64,000 nt of DNA from Tanytarsus gracilentus (Eukaryota > Arthropoda > Insecta > Diptera > Chironomidae), in contig JAXRKN010000039.1 in assembly GCA_038502055.1 (NCBI GenBank), positions 496,001 to 560,000 on the forward strand. Reading direction: 5' to 3'. The notes beneath the pieces are model-generated. The model was not told the DNA's origin and did no database searches. It was given only the letters and a program-made list of their open reading frames with translations. The position numbers and the translations under genes were made by a program. The number at the start of each line of letters is the position of its first letter. Position 1 is the stretch's first letter. Below, one piece after another: positions 40,233 through 52,900 of this stretch.

Positions 40233-40295
40233 ATACTGATCTGTTCCAAGTGGGTTACACGGCAACACCCACGTGTGGGTTTTGAAACATTTTTT

Positions 40296-43200
40296 CTTCT
40301 TCTTTTCGTCACAAGAAACGAGCACTAACAATTTTTGTGCACACTTCAATTTCGCTATAATCAATATAAAGTGACTTGCTGACAAGTTATGACAAAAGGA
40401 AGAAAATCATTCTGCGATTTCCTAAGTTACAATTAATGAAAATCTAGAGACAACCGCAGAAATGAGAAACCACATTCAGTAAATATCTATTCTGCTGCTA
40501 CTGAGCTGTCTCTCAAATCTCTAAAATAAATGTGGATGCCGGCATGATGTACGACTGACGAAGCATAGCTTATAAGTTTGCAGACACATGTATTCACGCC
40601 ATGTTCACTTAAGACAATAGAGAGAAGTCTCAAAAACATTCACAACATTTAATCTCCCTTTTATGTGTATGCATAATGATGATGATGATGATGCTGTATA
40701 GAGAAATATTTTTATAAATTAATAAAATTTAAGTCTTTAAACTGGCAAATTTAATTTTTAGCTAAAATCTTATTTTTTAAAAATTTATTGTTTTAAAATT
40801 TTTATCACACACTCTTTTCACATCGTTACATCGAACGGCTAGAAGATTTTATGCTAATTACAGAGTTCAGACCTGAATGAGAGCTATATAGAGATGAAAA
40901 TTTATTCAACAACATAGAGAGAAGCACACACGAAGTTTGAGCATAAATCATTGGAGAAAATGGAACATTTCATGGATTCTAAATATATTTATGTGCACAT
41001 ACGAAAGAGAAAGAGAGAGCATGGAATTATTTATAGTTAAATTGTCTCTCTTTTTTGTGCAAATTTATTTGGCTCACAATAGCAATAAGCTGGATATTAC
41101 TTGAGAAATATAAAGGTGTGAGACGTTGTTGAAACAAAGAGCATGTTTTTTGGCTGTCAAGGGATGCATTTTTTTACATGGAATTAAAATAATTCACACT
41201 TCATCTTTCTCAACACACATCCACTAAAAAGAAAAAGCACGTCGCTGTCAATTGCTGCCGCTTTGTTATTGCAATTCTCACATGGAGATGTTAAAATGAA
41301 TTTGCAAAAAGAAGAAAAATTCGTTTTGTTATTTTATTCAGTTTGTGTTAATTAATTTAATTTGTTTGTTTTTCTTTTCCTTTTCACGTTTTTCTTCACT
41401 CATATAAAAAATACTCTGCACACATTTAATTCACACGTGACATCGACAAATGAAAGTTTATCTCAAAAAACTTTATGAAAAATCCAAATTTATAGTCAAT
41501 GACAAAAAAATTCAAATTTGCAACAAATGTCAAAAAAAACTGAAACAACTTGATTAAAAATTCTCTTTCGTGTCGAAAATAAATTTGACCACACATCAAT
41601 TTTTTGCTCTAATTCCAACTTTTTGATGCTTTTAAATTTCCATCATCAGAAACAACTCTTAAATCCCCAATGTAACACCCACTTAATGCACAACTCGACA
41701 CACGAGCGAACATTATTAATTTTTCATGCGATGCTTTATAAAATTATGCATAATGAGTCCGAAATTTTAATGCGAAGATCCATTTTGATGTCCATGAGCT
41801 GCTTCCTGAGTGTATGCGATCTCTCTAACCTTATGAAATTCATTCCGGAATTTATTAAGCGAATGCGATGATGGCAACAGCTGCATATACATAGCCAGCA
41901 CCAGCAAGGTTGCTAATAAATATTTTTAGTGTGCTGCTAAAATGAAATACATGAACAATAAAGATGTAAATTAAACTTTTTTCTGCATTTGCATAATCCG
42001 CCTGAACGAAACGTGAATCGCAATTTCTATAAGCTGTGTGATGAGTGTTGAGATGAAAACTAGAGATGAGCGTAGTATTTTGGATTAAGACAAGAATTTT
42101 TAACAATTTTTTAAGTTTCCGCTTCAATTACATTAATGCACAACTTATTTTACGCCTCCACATTTTCCATATATTTCACCCATACGTTAGATGAAACTGC
42201 AGACTAACGGGCGTTCATCGTAAACAAAAAATATTTAACAACATCCACTGCTTGACCAAAATTGCAATTCGATAATTGGCAAGAACATTCGAAGATAAAA
42301 ATAGCCAACAACCACTTGAAGTTACTAATTGAGTTTTAGTATCGACTCACACTATGAAGTTTTATATAAAAAGTTAGAGATTATTTTCTTTTCAAAAAAA
42401 TCTTTGAATATTTTATTTTAAATAATAAAACAACGGGAAGAAAAAAGAAAAACCTTTCTTTACTTTTAAATTGTAATTAAATTCATTTTCTTTGCTCTCC
42501 CCTAACAATGTGAAAATAACAATTTAAATGTCCATCATAAGAATTTAATGAGTTAAAGAAGAAGGAAACGAATAAAGCAATTGGAGTTCTCAAAGAGAGA
42601 AAAATTCTCTTACAGCTTAATTACATCATGAGCAATTAAAAATGTGGAATGAGCCTGAAAATTGCGTGGAAAAGAAAATTTTTTTGTGGGCTAAAAATAC
42701 AATTTAACTAGAAAAAAATTTATTAAATTTTCTTCTTTTATTCCTTTGAGAAAAATCTTTCTTTTTTTAAGAAAATAAAGTCATTCTCCCCACTTCTTAT
42801 GTCATTATTTTCTCTGAATCTACATGGACAGTAATGGATCATTGAGTCGTAAAACAAAAAAGTCTCATCATCCACCAGACAGAGTAGAAAGAATATTTTC
42901 CTCTTGGAAGTATATTAAGGAGCATTTACAGCGACATTTGAGGGTTGAAATTACGAGAGTCGAGCAATGTCATTCATGCCAATTATGAGCTTTCCCTCGA
43001 CCCTTTCCGTCAATCTCCACAAAAAAAACAAGGGTTGGAAAAATATCAAAAAAGCTGTTTCAATAACCATTTTTGTGTGTAGTAAAATCTCCGGAATATT
43101 GCCGTGACACAACTAAGGATTCAGATTAAATTTTTACAATTGTTTCTCATTACATTCAACTTGATTGTCATAATTCTTCTTCTTTTCCGATTGCAACCCT

Positions 43201-43776
43201 CCTCGCATATTCGTAATGTCCAGCAGTTGCTGCCAAATGTTGTGAAACAATAAAAAAAAATTGAAAGCAAAAAACTTTTACAATATTTTCTGAGCATAAG
43301 CAACACAAGTGTTCGAGGTGCTAAACATTAATCTCTCGATACGAAACGTAGAATTTTCAGTAATAAACGAAAAACTCTCAATTTTATCCATTTGCACCAA
43401 CATAAACAACTGGCAGTGAGATATGAAAATGGGAAAATAAAAATCCATTGCGAGATGGTGATTTGAAGTGGATGTACAACAAAATATTTTCGGGTGATGG
43501 TGAGGGAGAGTTTTGGAGATATTAATAAAGTGCTGCCGATGAGGATGCTTAATAGCTTTTTTTATGAATGCAAAATGAGTTGGAGGATACTTTATGGTGT
43601 TTTAAAAAACTTAAAAAATAATTTCTGTTTAATATTGATTTTTTAAATTCTCATCAATGATTTTTTTTTCACCTAAAAGAGGAAAATAAATCTTGTATTA
43701 AAATTATATTTTCTGATTTATCTGCAAATTTTTGAGATATCTAAAATTAATTAATTTTCTCCTAATTTATTTACAG
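40296..43776. other. Non-coding stretch upstream of the first wge coding exon
   Basis: AT-rich with no supported gene. It contains a (GAT)n trinucleotide run at 40677-40692. The 3' end supplies the acceptor for the first wge coding exon (cctaatttatttacag, ending at 43776). Confidence 0.4.
40677..40692. repeat. (GAT)n trinucleotide run
   Basis: About five perfect GAT units following gcataat. Short and unremarkable. Confidence 0.7.
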
Positions 43777-43907
43777 TCAATTTAATTGAGTAATGAATCG
43801 AATGTTTGGGCCATCTGCTGCCGGTGCTGGGTCAACAAATAATCAACAGTCGCAATTTAGCCGAGGCGTTTGGCCAACGACAACTTTTCAAGCCAACGGA
43901 ACAGAAT
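43777..43907 (+). CDS. wge: wge exon with start codon
   Basis: Begins after ttacag with a 16-base non-coding piece, then ATG at 43793 encoding MNRMFGPSAAGAGST and onward, 38 codons plus one base. Ends acagaat|gtaagt, phase 1. The in-frame TGA upstream of the ATG excludes an N-terminal extension through this exon. Confidence 0.8.
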
Positions 43908-46900
43908 GTAAGTTTTTTAATTATTCTTAATTCTTGGGTGAACTTTACTTGATTTATGAAGATTTCAAAAAATTGAAGAATATTTTAAATGCAATAATTT
44001 AAAACCTAGAATACAATTTTTGAATTCACGTCGTAAAAAAATTAGCATACTGTAAATTCAAACGAATGTAAATGCAAATGTTAAATTTGCACTTTAAAAA
44101 GAGCGTCAATGAACGCTTTTACATATTGCTGAAAAACAATGCAAGAGTACTAAAATACATTCGCTGTTAAGTGCTGAGTGCAAATCTTGACTTTTAGAAA
44201 CATAAAAAAGTAAATATTTAAGAATCAGAAAATTGCTGGAAAAAAATAAATTAAAAATAAAAAACTCACCACAAAAAAACTCGATCGAGGTCATTTAAAA
44301 AACCACGAACATAATTACGGCAATTAAAAAAGAATTTTCCAACTTTTTATTATGCACCAAATTAAAATAAACAATATATTTCAATAAGAAAAACATCAAT
44401 TTCCATGTGAATAAACAGTGTGAGAGAAAAAGTTCCATATATCGGGCAATGCCCTGATGCTGATGCTAGCTCAGCACATATAGCTGGGATAGATTGCAAA
44501 AACAGGCCATAAAATTTCGTGCAGGCTGACCCAATTTCTAGCATCATTTATATAGTCACACAGCATATGCACATTTTCCATATCATTGTTTGTGCATTTT
44601 AAAGTTACGCGGAACCCTCTCGATTGCAGAACTCATTCTTAATATTTTTAAATCAGACATTTTTAAAATTAAACTTTTTAAAACTTAAAAATATTTTGGC
44701 CAAATAAATTCTCATTCAATATTTTTTGCTCTTACCTCCTCAGTGCAGAGCAAGTAAACTTTTTTTCAATTAAACGAAATGCAATCAACCATTTTAATGT
44801 CAAAGCGAATTTGATTTATGGCATTTTGAATCTGTGCGACTCTCGCGATTGAGATTATTTTCCAATGTGCATTCAATAAATAGCGAAAAAGGGGGCATGA
44901 AAATAAATTGAATGCTGCTCTGCGGTGAGATTTCGCTCTTGTGCCATTCCGAATTGCATTCTGCAAGAACAAAAAGCATAATTTCCTCTCTCTGTCCTTT
45001 GTGATATGCCGCATACACACTCGATAAACGTCGATAGGGAAAAGTTTCAGTTCCCTTGCATTTTAAAACTTCCTCTTTTTGCTTCCACATTATCGCAAAT
45101 AACGTCATCATAATTTTAATATGTGCATGCATGCACTTGAAATTTATGAGAGTGCACAAAATGTATGACCAGTATGACGAAGGCGAAAGAGGGAAATTTT
45201 ACTGTAAGAAGACGAGTTAATGAAAAAATTTAATTATTATTCGCTATCTAGTAAATAGTTAATTTTTACTCGCATCCCGAGGGCTTATTCAATTTTAAGT
45301 GAAGAGTTGAAAACTGATAAAAAATTCGAACTGCAATCGCTTTGACGAGAATAAATTTATTATGTTTATTCTGTTCTCTGCCTGACATTTCAATGATGCA
45401 TATCAGCACTGCATCCCTTTTTTACTTCTATTATGAGACAATTAGATTTATCAGTTTTCGCAGCAGCTAGGGAATATGTGAGTTGAGCGTACCTTTTGTG
45501 GATTCGATATGAGCTGAAAATTTAAATTTTGCATACATCAATTTCCTGTCAATGTTTGTCGAAAGTGTGTATATGAGAGCTTTAAAGCATTAAATTTGGA
45601 TGAAATAAAATTCAATATGACGAGAGTAAGTAAGTGAAAGGAAGTCAGAGTGCATTGTAAGATCGTATAAAGAGACAATGACGGAGGAAAGAGAGAGAGA
45701 GGTAATGTTGGGAGGTCTAATGAATAGATTCATGAAGCGAGCGGTTCTTAGTGGAAATTGATTGATTCCAGCGCCTTAAAATGTGTAAATAAAAAACTCA
45801 TTTTGTTTAATAATTTCTCAACTCGTTTATGACATCAAATCTCAAGATCAATTTCAAGTTCAGCGAGACAATTCAAAAACGAGAAAGGAAGGAAAAAACA
45901 ATTGATTTTACTCTAGATAATTATTCCTGTACATATATTTGATTTTCATTTAATGGCTAATGAAACGATCTGTATTTGTAAGTCTCCTCATGTCGCTCGT
46001 TTTCTCTCTATCTGTCTTTTGTATATTTACTCAACTCAACGTTCGATTGAATAGAAATGATGATGATGCTGATGACTATTGAAGTTGATTATGGGATGTG
46101 AATGAATGTAAAAATATTATTTACGATTGAGTGAACTTTATTGATCGACTTTCGAGATTTTTTTCAGCGTGGTGAGGAAATAAAAAAAAGATGAGTTTAA
46201 AGCTTAAAAGTGCAAACTTTAATTTTTGTGTAATTAATCATTTTTCATGTTGAAAGTTTCGAATTTTTTAGTTTCTAACTTTCAACTTGTTGAATTCACT
46301 TATGCACTCGTATACAAATCTCTGCCAGTGAAACAATGTTAAGAAAAAAAATAAAAAATCTCGGCTAAAATGTGAGCTACACATCGACTCGTTTCCAGTT
46401 GGCTAAAGAAGATTATGCATGCCAGATTTCCTGGTCAAACACCGTCTCTATTTACTACAAACACACTATCTCCCGTTCCGAAGAGAAGCAACAGCAGAAT
46501 ATTTTAAATTGTTAATGTTATTAATTTAAACGAGTAAATTTAATGCGCACAGAAACGAAAGAGAACTCACACAATTTATTTAGTTTTAAAGATTTTTTAA
46601 AGAAGAGAACTTTTTAAAAATAACTTCTAAATTTAAATGACTTTGAAAGAGTTCTAAACCCTTCCGACTCAAATTTATTCTTTCAACTTTCCTTTACGTG
46701 CTTCATCCAATCACTAAATGCAAATTTTATGTTTTTTCTCTCTCGTAGTTTATGGACAATGAAAAAAGGCGAATGAATGGAGAAAGAGATAACAAAAACA
46801 AGATTCTTCCATTGAAAAAATCTCGCGCGAAAAAAAGAGAAAAATAATTTTTTAGATTAATTAAAATTCACCGCTATTTTTCAATTTATCTCCATTATAA

Positions 46901-49900
46901 TTATTCATCATTGGCTATGCTGGTGTGTGAGTGTTTTTATTTGGTGATAAAGTTTTTCAGAATTTTTTGTTCAAAATTTATTTAAAAGAAGTTAAAATTC
47001 CAAAGCCTGCACTAATTTTTTTCTTTGAAATTTTTTTTTCTAAAGCAAAAATTTTAAGGCCTGCCAAAATTTTTTTCCTTGAAATTTTATGCAAATTTGA
47101 AAATTTTTTATCGAAACTTATCTAAGTTGGCTTTTTTAAATTTTAACATCTCGGTACAAAACAGTGCAATTGAATTAAAAATTTCAAATTACTTTAGCTG
47201 AGTCACTCTATTTCCCAATACCTTTAATTATAATGCACTCAATTCAAATTAAAAGTGAATTTTATGCACAATGCCTCGACACTCTAGAAGGCCACGACGC
47301 TGGGTGATGATGATCTTATCGATTAATTGCGATCTGTGTGAGCTGCGAAACGAAAACGCTCAGTTTGGCATGTCTTGTTATTCTAGCGCAAAACGGACAT
47401 GCACGGAGTTGTTGTTTAATTCACACAATGCAATTCGCTCATCAATCAAAATCATCGAGGCAGAGAAAAGTGCATTGTTGCATGCTTAGCCTCAAAGAGA
47501 AAAAGATAACTATGCTGAATGTGCATGTCAGTGTGCAACGCATACATTTTTATCGATCAGGGAAAACTTTTTTGCATCTCAAATATTCGAACAATGGTGT
47601 GAAAAAAGTTTATGCGTGTGCCAGTTGTGCTAAAAAAATCATTCATTGAGTGAAGATAGAAAAATGTGTACAAAGTCTCAACCGTGAAACCACACAAAAA
47701 AAAACTTTTTTTGCGGTTTACAACAAAACTTTTTTCCCTCTCGTGATGTTTGCTGACCGTAAACTTCTACCATGAACTTGGGGAATAGGAACTGCATTTC
47801 TGAGTGAGATGAGCATAAAAATCCTAAAATTACGAATGAGACAAGTGAATAAAGTCATGTTGAGCTTTAACGAGAGAACATTTTTAAATTTATTAAAATT
47901 ATGCCTCAATAAATTTGATTTGTAAAACTCCATCGATAACAAGTGGTTGTGAATCTTCATCGGGATCGAAAATCTCGTCATCGGCGATTTGAAGAATTTC
48001 TTCTTTCTCTGCCTTTAATGATTTTCGTTTCATTAGAGCACATTTTATAGAGTTGCAAATTTGATCAGCACGTTTGTCTTCAAGCATCTGCATAACTTTG
48101 CCGCAGAACTTACAGTTAGTTTCCATTTTTAACCTAAAAAATAAAAATTTTAAATTTAAGATGAATTAGCGAATATTTTTAATGTTCTTGATGATTTTAC
48201 AATTCCTCTATCCCTCATAAATTAAAAAAATCGATTTACCTTGTTAATATTTCACAGGAACTAATAAAATATCTAAAAACTTTCTTCCTTAATTTGAAAT
48301 ATTTATTTGTAAACAAATCTCCACTTAAACTTTGTAACGTATTTTTTCAAATAAAAACCTACATGAATTCAAATCTGAAATTTAACGAATTTAATTTGTA
48401 AAATTTTTAAAACTTTTCAAGCTTATTTTAAAAAAGCATTAAAAATCGTTAAAACATAAATATTATCATCCCTTTCCAACTCATTTTTCACCATCACCTT
48501 GTGAACCAATTACTTAATGATACTATTTTAAATGCAAAAATAATAATTCATAATAATTTATGCATTTTAATCAACTTAAGAGTGAGCAAAAAAGAATTTG
48601 TGTCTTAAATTATATTCAAAACTCATTGCTGTGTGCAATTAAAGTGTGTGTTTGGGTGTTGCACACTCATATTTTTAATTTCATACTTTTAACAATAATA
48701 ATGAGCAATAATGGCATGAAATTCAATGAATTGCTGTGTAGTTTACTCAAGCTCAAAGAACTTCAACTTTCCACTGGATCATTAGCATAATAATTTTTTA
48801 CTTTTTTTTATGGGCAACATAGTAAAATTTATTATGTCAGCACGCCACACGTCAGAAAAGTTTGAGAGGCATTGCATTTGTGGTAATTAGAATTTTTAAC
48901 TTCCACCAAACATTAAAGGTAGAATAAATTTCTATTCCACATTCATCGAATGCTCAATGCACAATTGATTTGTCAGATTTCATTTTTCAGATGTCAATTT
49001 TCATTTTTATCCAATAATTGATTTATTTTAGTAATTTTAATTTACGAAATTTCCTTTTATTAATAAAAGTGGTTCATAGCATAAAATTTAAAATTAAGAC
49101 TTGATTGCATAATTTTCCTCTTGAAAGTCAGCTCCTAATTTATAGCACAGGAAGCTTGTGTACATGACCTGAATACTTAGAAATTTTTAGCTGCATGCAC
49201 AATTAAGAAGGGCATCACAAAGATGAATCATTCACCATTGGCCTCTCCAAAGGGATATGAAAATATTTAACAAGAAGATTCAACCAAAATGCACACAAGC
49301 CAATCAACGTAAAGAGGTTCATAAATTTTCCTCGCATTCTCTCTTTCCTCACATACACACACCGTGAATATCTCTTGTGATTAATATTCTTCTTTTTGCG
49401 CGCCAGTGAACGAGGATGAAAGAGAGAAAAAAAATACAAAACGTCGTCTTGAATAAGCAAAAAATTCCTCGAATTAAAACAACAACAGCGATTTTAAAGT
49501 GCCAGCGAAGTGAACAAGTTTTTTCCCGTTCAAAAAAGAAGAAGACAAACGTGAAGTTAAAAAATCTATTCAAGTGGAAAAGTAAAATCTTAAACACACT
49601 CACAAAGAATTTTATACTTTGATTAAAAGTTGCGACAAATTTGGAGGCACTTCATTTTCACTCTCAACTACCTCAGTTTTTTACATAACCGCCCCAATAC
49701 TTTTAAACATCAGCATTAACTGCCAAAATAGCATAAAACTTTTTACTTTATTCAGTATAAAAATAAGCACACACTCACGCAATGTTCTCTCTCTTTATCT
49801 CCATCATCGCATCATCATCGACTGCTGCTTCTTTCAAAACACACAAGGGACAGACGTACACGACTAACGACGGCACTAGCATTTTAAAATATATATAATA

Positions 49901-52900
49901 AATTTCTTTCTCCCATCTAAGACTCTTATGGAGATCTCAAGATGAAATTTTTATAAAATGTTCAGTCGAGGGTGAAATGAAATGTAGTTAAGATCCAAGT
50001 CGACGAGATCTATGAATTTTTTTTATAAGTTTCCCGAATTCTCGACAATAATAAAATTGTTTTCACATGGTAGTTTAAAAATGAATTTAAAAATCTATTT
50101 TTTAAAAATTTTAATCCTCGCGAAGTGACGGAAAGCAGCTTAAAAATTCTCAAACTAATTTTTTTTTTGTTTTTAATCCAAAGTTCCACCCAACCGAATC
50201 AATTTAAGATTTATTAATTCCGATAAATAATTTATTCTTCTTATTTTACAGTCACGGTTCCAATAACTGACGCAACGAGCTTCTTTGCACCAAACTTCGC
50301 ACCATCACCGACAGTTACAGCAGCAAACACATCGCCATTCATACAAAATCTTCCTTTTGAGCTTATAAAAAATTGGAATACAGTTGGCACAGTTGGCTTC
50401 TCTCAAGTAAGTTAAACTAGTCAATTTGTAATCAATGCGCACATCGGTGCTGTCAGAGTTTTTAAAAATTGAAAGAGACATACTTTAATATTATTTTTCA
50501 ACCTGTCTCGAAAGTGCGTGCTGGAGGCTAATTTTGAGTTTCATTCCTATGACCCCACACGAGTAAATTCATGTCACTATAAATCATCATCATTTGTTTG
50601 TAGATTTCAATGTGACTTGCAGATATTTTTCCAATATTTTTTGCTGCCTATGTCTGAAAATTTTTCATTTTTTAAACCGAAGGAAAGTCATCGTATAATT
50701 TCTTACATAACAAAATAGTCACGTTCGCTTATTGTGTACTCAAAATGTAGAAGAAGAAAAAGTTTTTCCTGCGACGTTTTCTCCAAGGAATAAAGTTTTG
50801 TTTCTCTTCGAATATAAGCACAGACGATTTAATAATTTTTTACATCTTAGTCAGCTATAAAAATCGGAGTTAAAATTACTAACATTATTTATTTTCTCAC
50901 CATCTAGGCAAATAGTATATTTGTGCAATCGCAAACAGCAGCAGACTTTATCAACTGCACAACATCCGCTTCCGTCGTAACAACGCCATCACAATTTGTC
51001 GCTAAGAAAACTGACTCGACAGCGACTAGCATTGGAAAATGGGAAGCGACGGGATCGCTCGTTGAACCACTTCAGATTCACTTACCTGTTACGCCTACCA
51101 TCACAAGCTATTCAACGACGGCTGCAATCAAGTCGGAAAATATAAGTTCCGGTAGTTCTTCGTCCTCCACTTCTAACTCATCAAAGACAACTTCAAAACG
51201 CTCATCGAAGAGTGTAAAGCAGAACAATAAAAATATAAACGATTGCATTTTAAACTTGCACCATCAGCATCAAAATAAAACAGAAACAAAGACCGATGGT
51301 GCTGGTTGCAGTCGAACTTTGCCACTCGCATGGAACACAGCCATTCAGCATCTCCAGCAAACGCATGTAAATAACAATGTTAATTGTGAAACAGCAACAC
51401 TCCTTCAAATCAAACGTGAGCCATGTCAAGTGTCTGAGGTCACTACATCAAATAATCTCCTCTCTCAGACCTCCTTCTCTGGCTCGCCGGCAATAATTAA
51501 AATTGAACAAAAATCACCGACGAACACCACATCGTCAGCTGGTACCTTTACGTCATTTTCCGCGAGTATGGATGGAGTGACGAACAATAGTGGACTTCAA
51601 CACAATAACGGTAATAATAAAATTAAGAGTTCAAAGGATCACTCTGAAAATTTATGTTCCTTTTTTAATTGTTCTTGTACTAATTGTAATCCTCTTTTCA
51701 TCTCCCTCCAATTTTGTGGTCTTGGGAAATAACACAGCAGGTGCATCAGCAGCGATTCCAATTGGAATTGCCGTCGGTCGGCAACGCTTACAAGAGGCAA
51801 CTCAGTCATCACCACAGATTCAAGCGAAAGACTTGAATCGTTTCAGTCTTGGACTAGCAGATTTGGGTGAGTAATTTGAGATGAAAGAAATGACGTGCCA
51901 AAGTGAAATTTTCTTGGTGTTCAGCACTCAATCATCATCATCAAGATAATGTGTGCCTTTTGCACAAATTCATCAATTTCATTTTATTTTGCTCGCACTA
52001 ACACACACAAAAAATCAACTCACCGCCTGTCGTCCGCTCGTCGCAATTTCATTAATTTTAAAGCAATTTTCTTTTAAAGAAAATTTTTATTCGAGGGTGC
52101 CGATAAAAAGAAAGGACGATAGTGGGGTGTCACAATTTGAGTACAAGAAGACCCAAAATTTCTTCATTCAATCAAATCGTCAGAGCTTTTACGGTTCAAT
52201 TAAATCAATTTTATTTGGCTTTCTTTTCATTTGACATCAAAATGAACATTTGGGGTGGCTGAGAATTATTTTGTGACAAAAGTTTGGTTAAAATTTAAAA
52301 GAACATCGATGGTTTAGCGAATTTATTATATTTTGTGAGATAATCACATAAAAATTAATGTTTTTTCAGATAATGAAAAAATGAAAAATTTATCATGAAA
52401 TACAAGAAGAACACACTTGAGTAAATAAACTCTATACAGCGTTTTAGAAATTTTATTATTTCTCTCGTAAATTTTTTATCTTAAAAAGGTCTGTTTTCGG
52501 ATTAATAATAAAAACAATGTACGAAAAAATTGTTCAATTAAAATTAGAAAATTCTATAAACATAAAATTAAATTTTCGTTGTTTGTGTCACGATTTGTGC
52601 AAAAATTTCACCCTCCATATATTAATAAGCCACCCTCAATCTCAAGCTCATCACTCTCGAAATGATTTTAATAATCCAATTACACCTTAATTAAGTTCAT
52701 ATAATATTTTTCGCATATAAATTCGCAATTTACTCCCCCTTGACATCATTTTGCTTTCGATGTTTAATGCTCATAACAGCTAAAAAATTTGCATCATCTC
52801 ATAAAAATCATTTTCTCGTGTTATTTACTTTCGCATAATTTATATTCATCAGAAAACATTATTTATGTTGATTTGATTTTTTTACACAATTTTTTTCTTT

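Larger units (their letters stand above)
38958..40295 (+). mobile_element. Helentron-like non-autonomous element (DINE/HINE type), copy 2
   Basis: Same ends and order as copy 1. The 5' subterminal repeat GTGTAACCCAC is at 38960-38970 and the (GTCY)n tract at 39001-39045. A conserved body follows (ccattttaggaattatgagggtcatg and onward), then GTGGGTTACAC at 40250-40260 and the 3' hairpin CCCAC-GT-GTGGG at 40268-40279. It differs from copy 1 by added internal arrays: roughly 130-bp units, a clean 17-bp array and a gggaagc array. It inserts in the same orientation as copy 1 and winged eye, about 21.7 kb away. No transposase, Rep or helicase gene is present, so it must depend on an autonomous relative elsewhere. 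Confidence 0.83.

Noticed and set aside
39600..40385. Long minus-strand open frames (up to 261 codons) as a repetitive secreted or membrane-like protein
   Set aside because: They lie over 17-bp and gggaagc tandem arrays in a mobile element; all three frames are open with the same peptide, and there is no start, splice or domain evidence.
46931..47125. 64-codon frame with repeating Lys-Ile-Phe motifs
   Set aside because: Created by a 54-base imperfect duplication of T-rich intron DNA.
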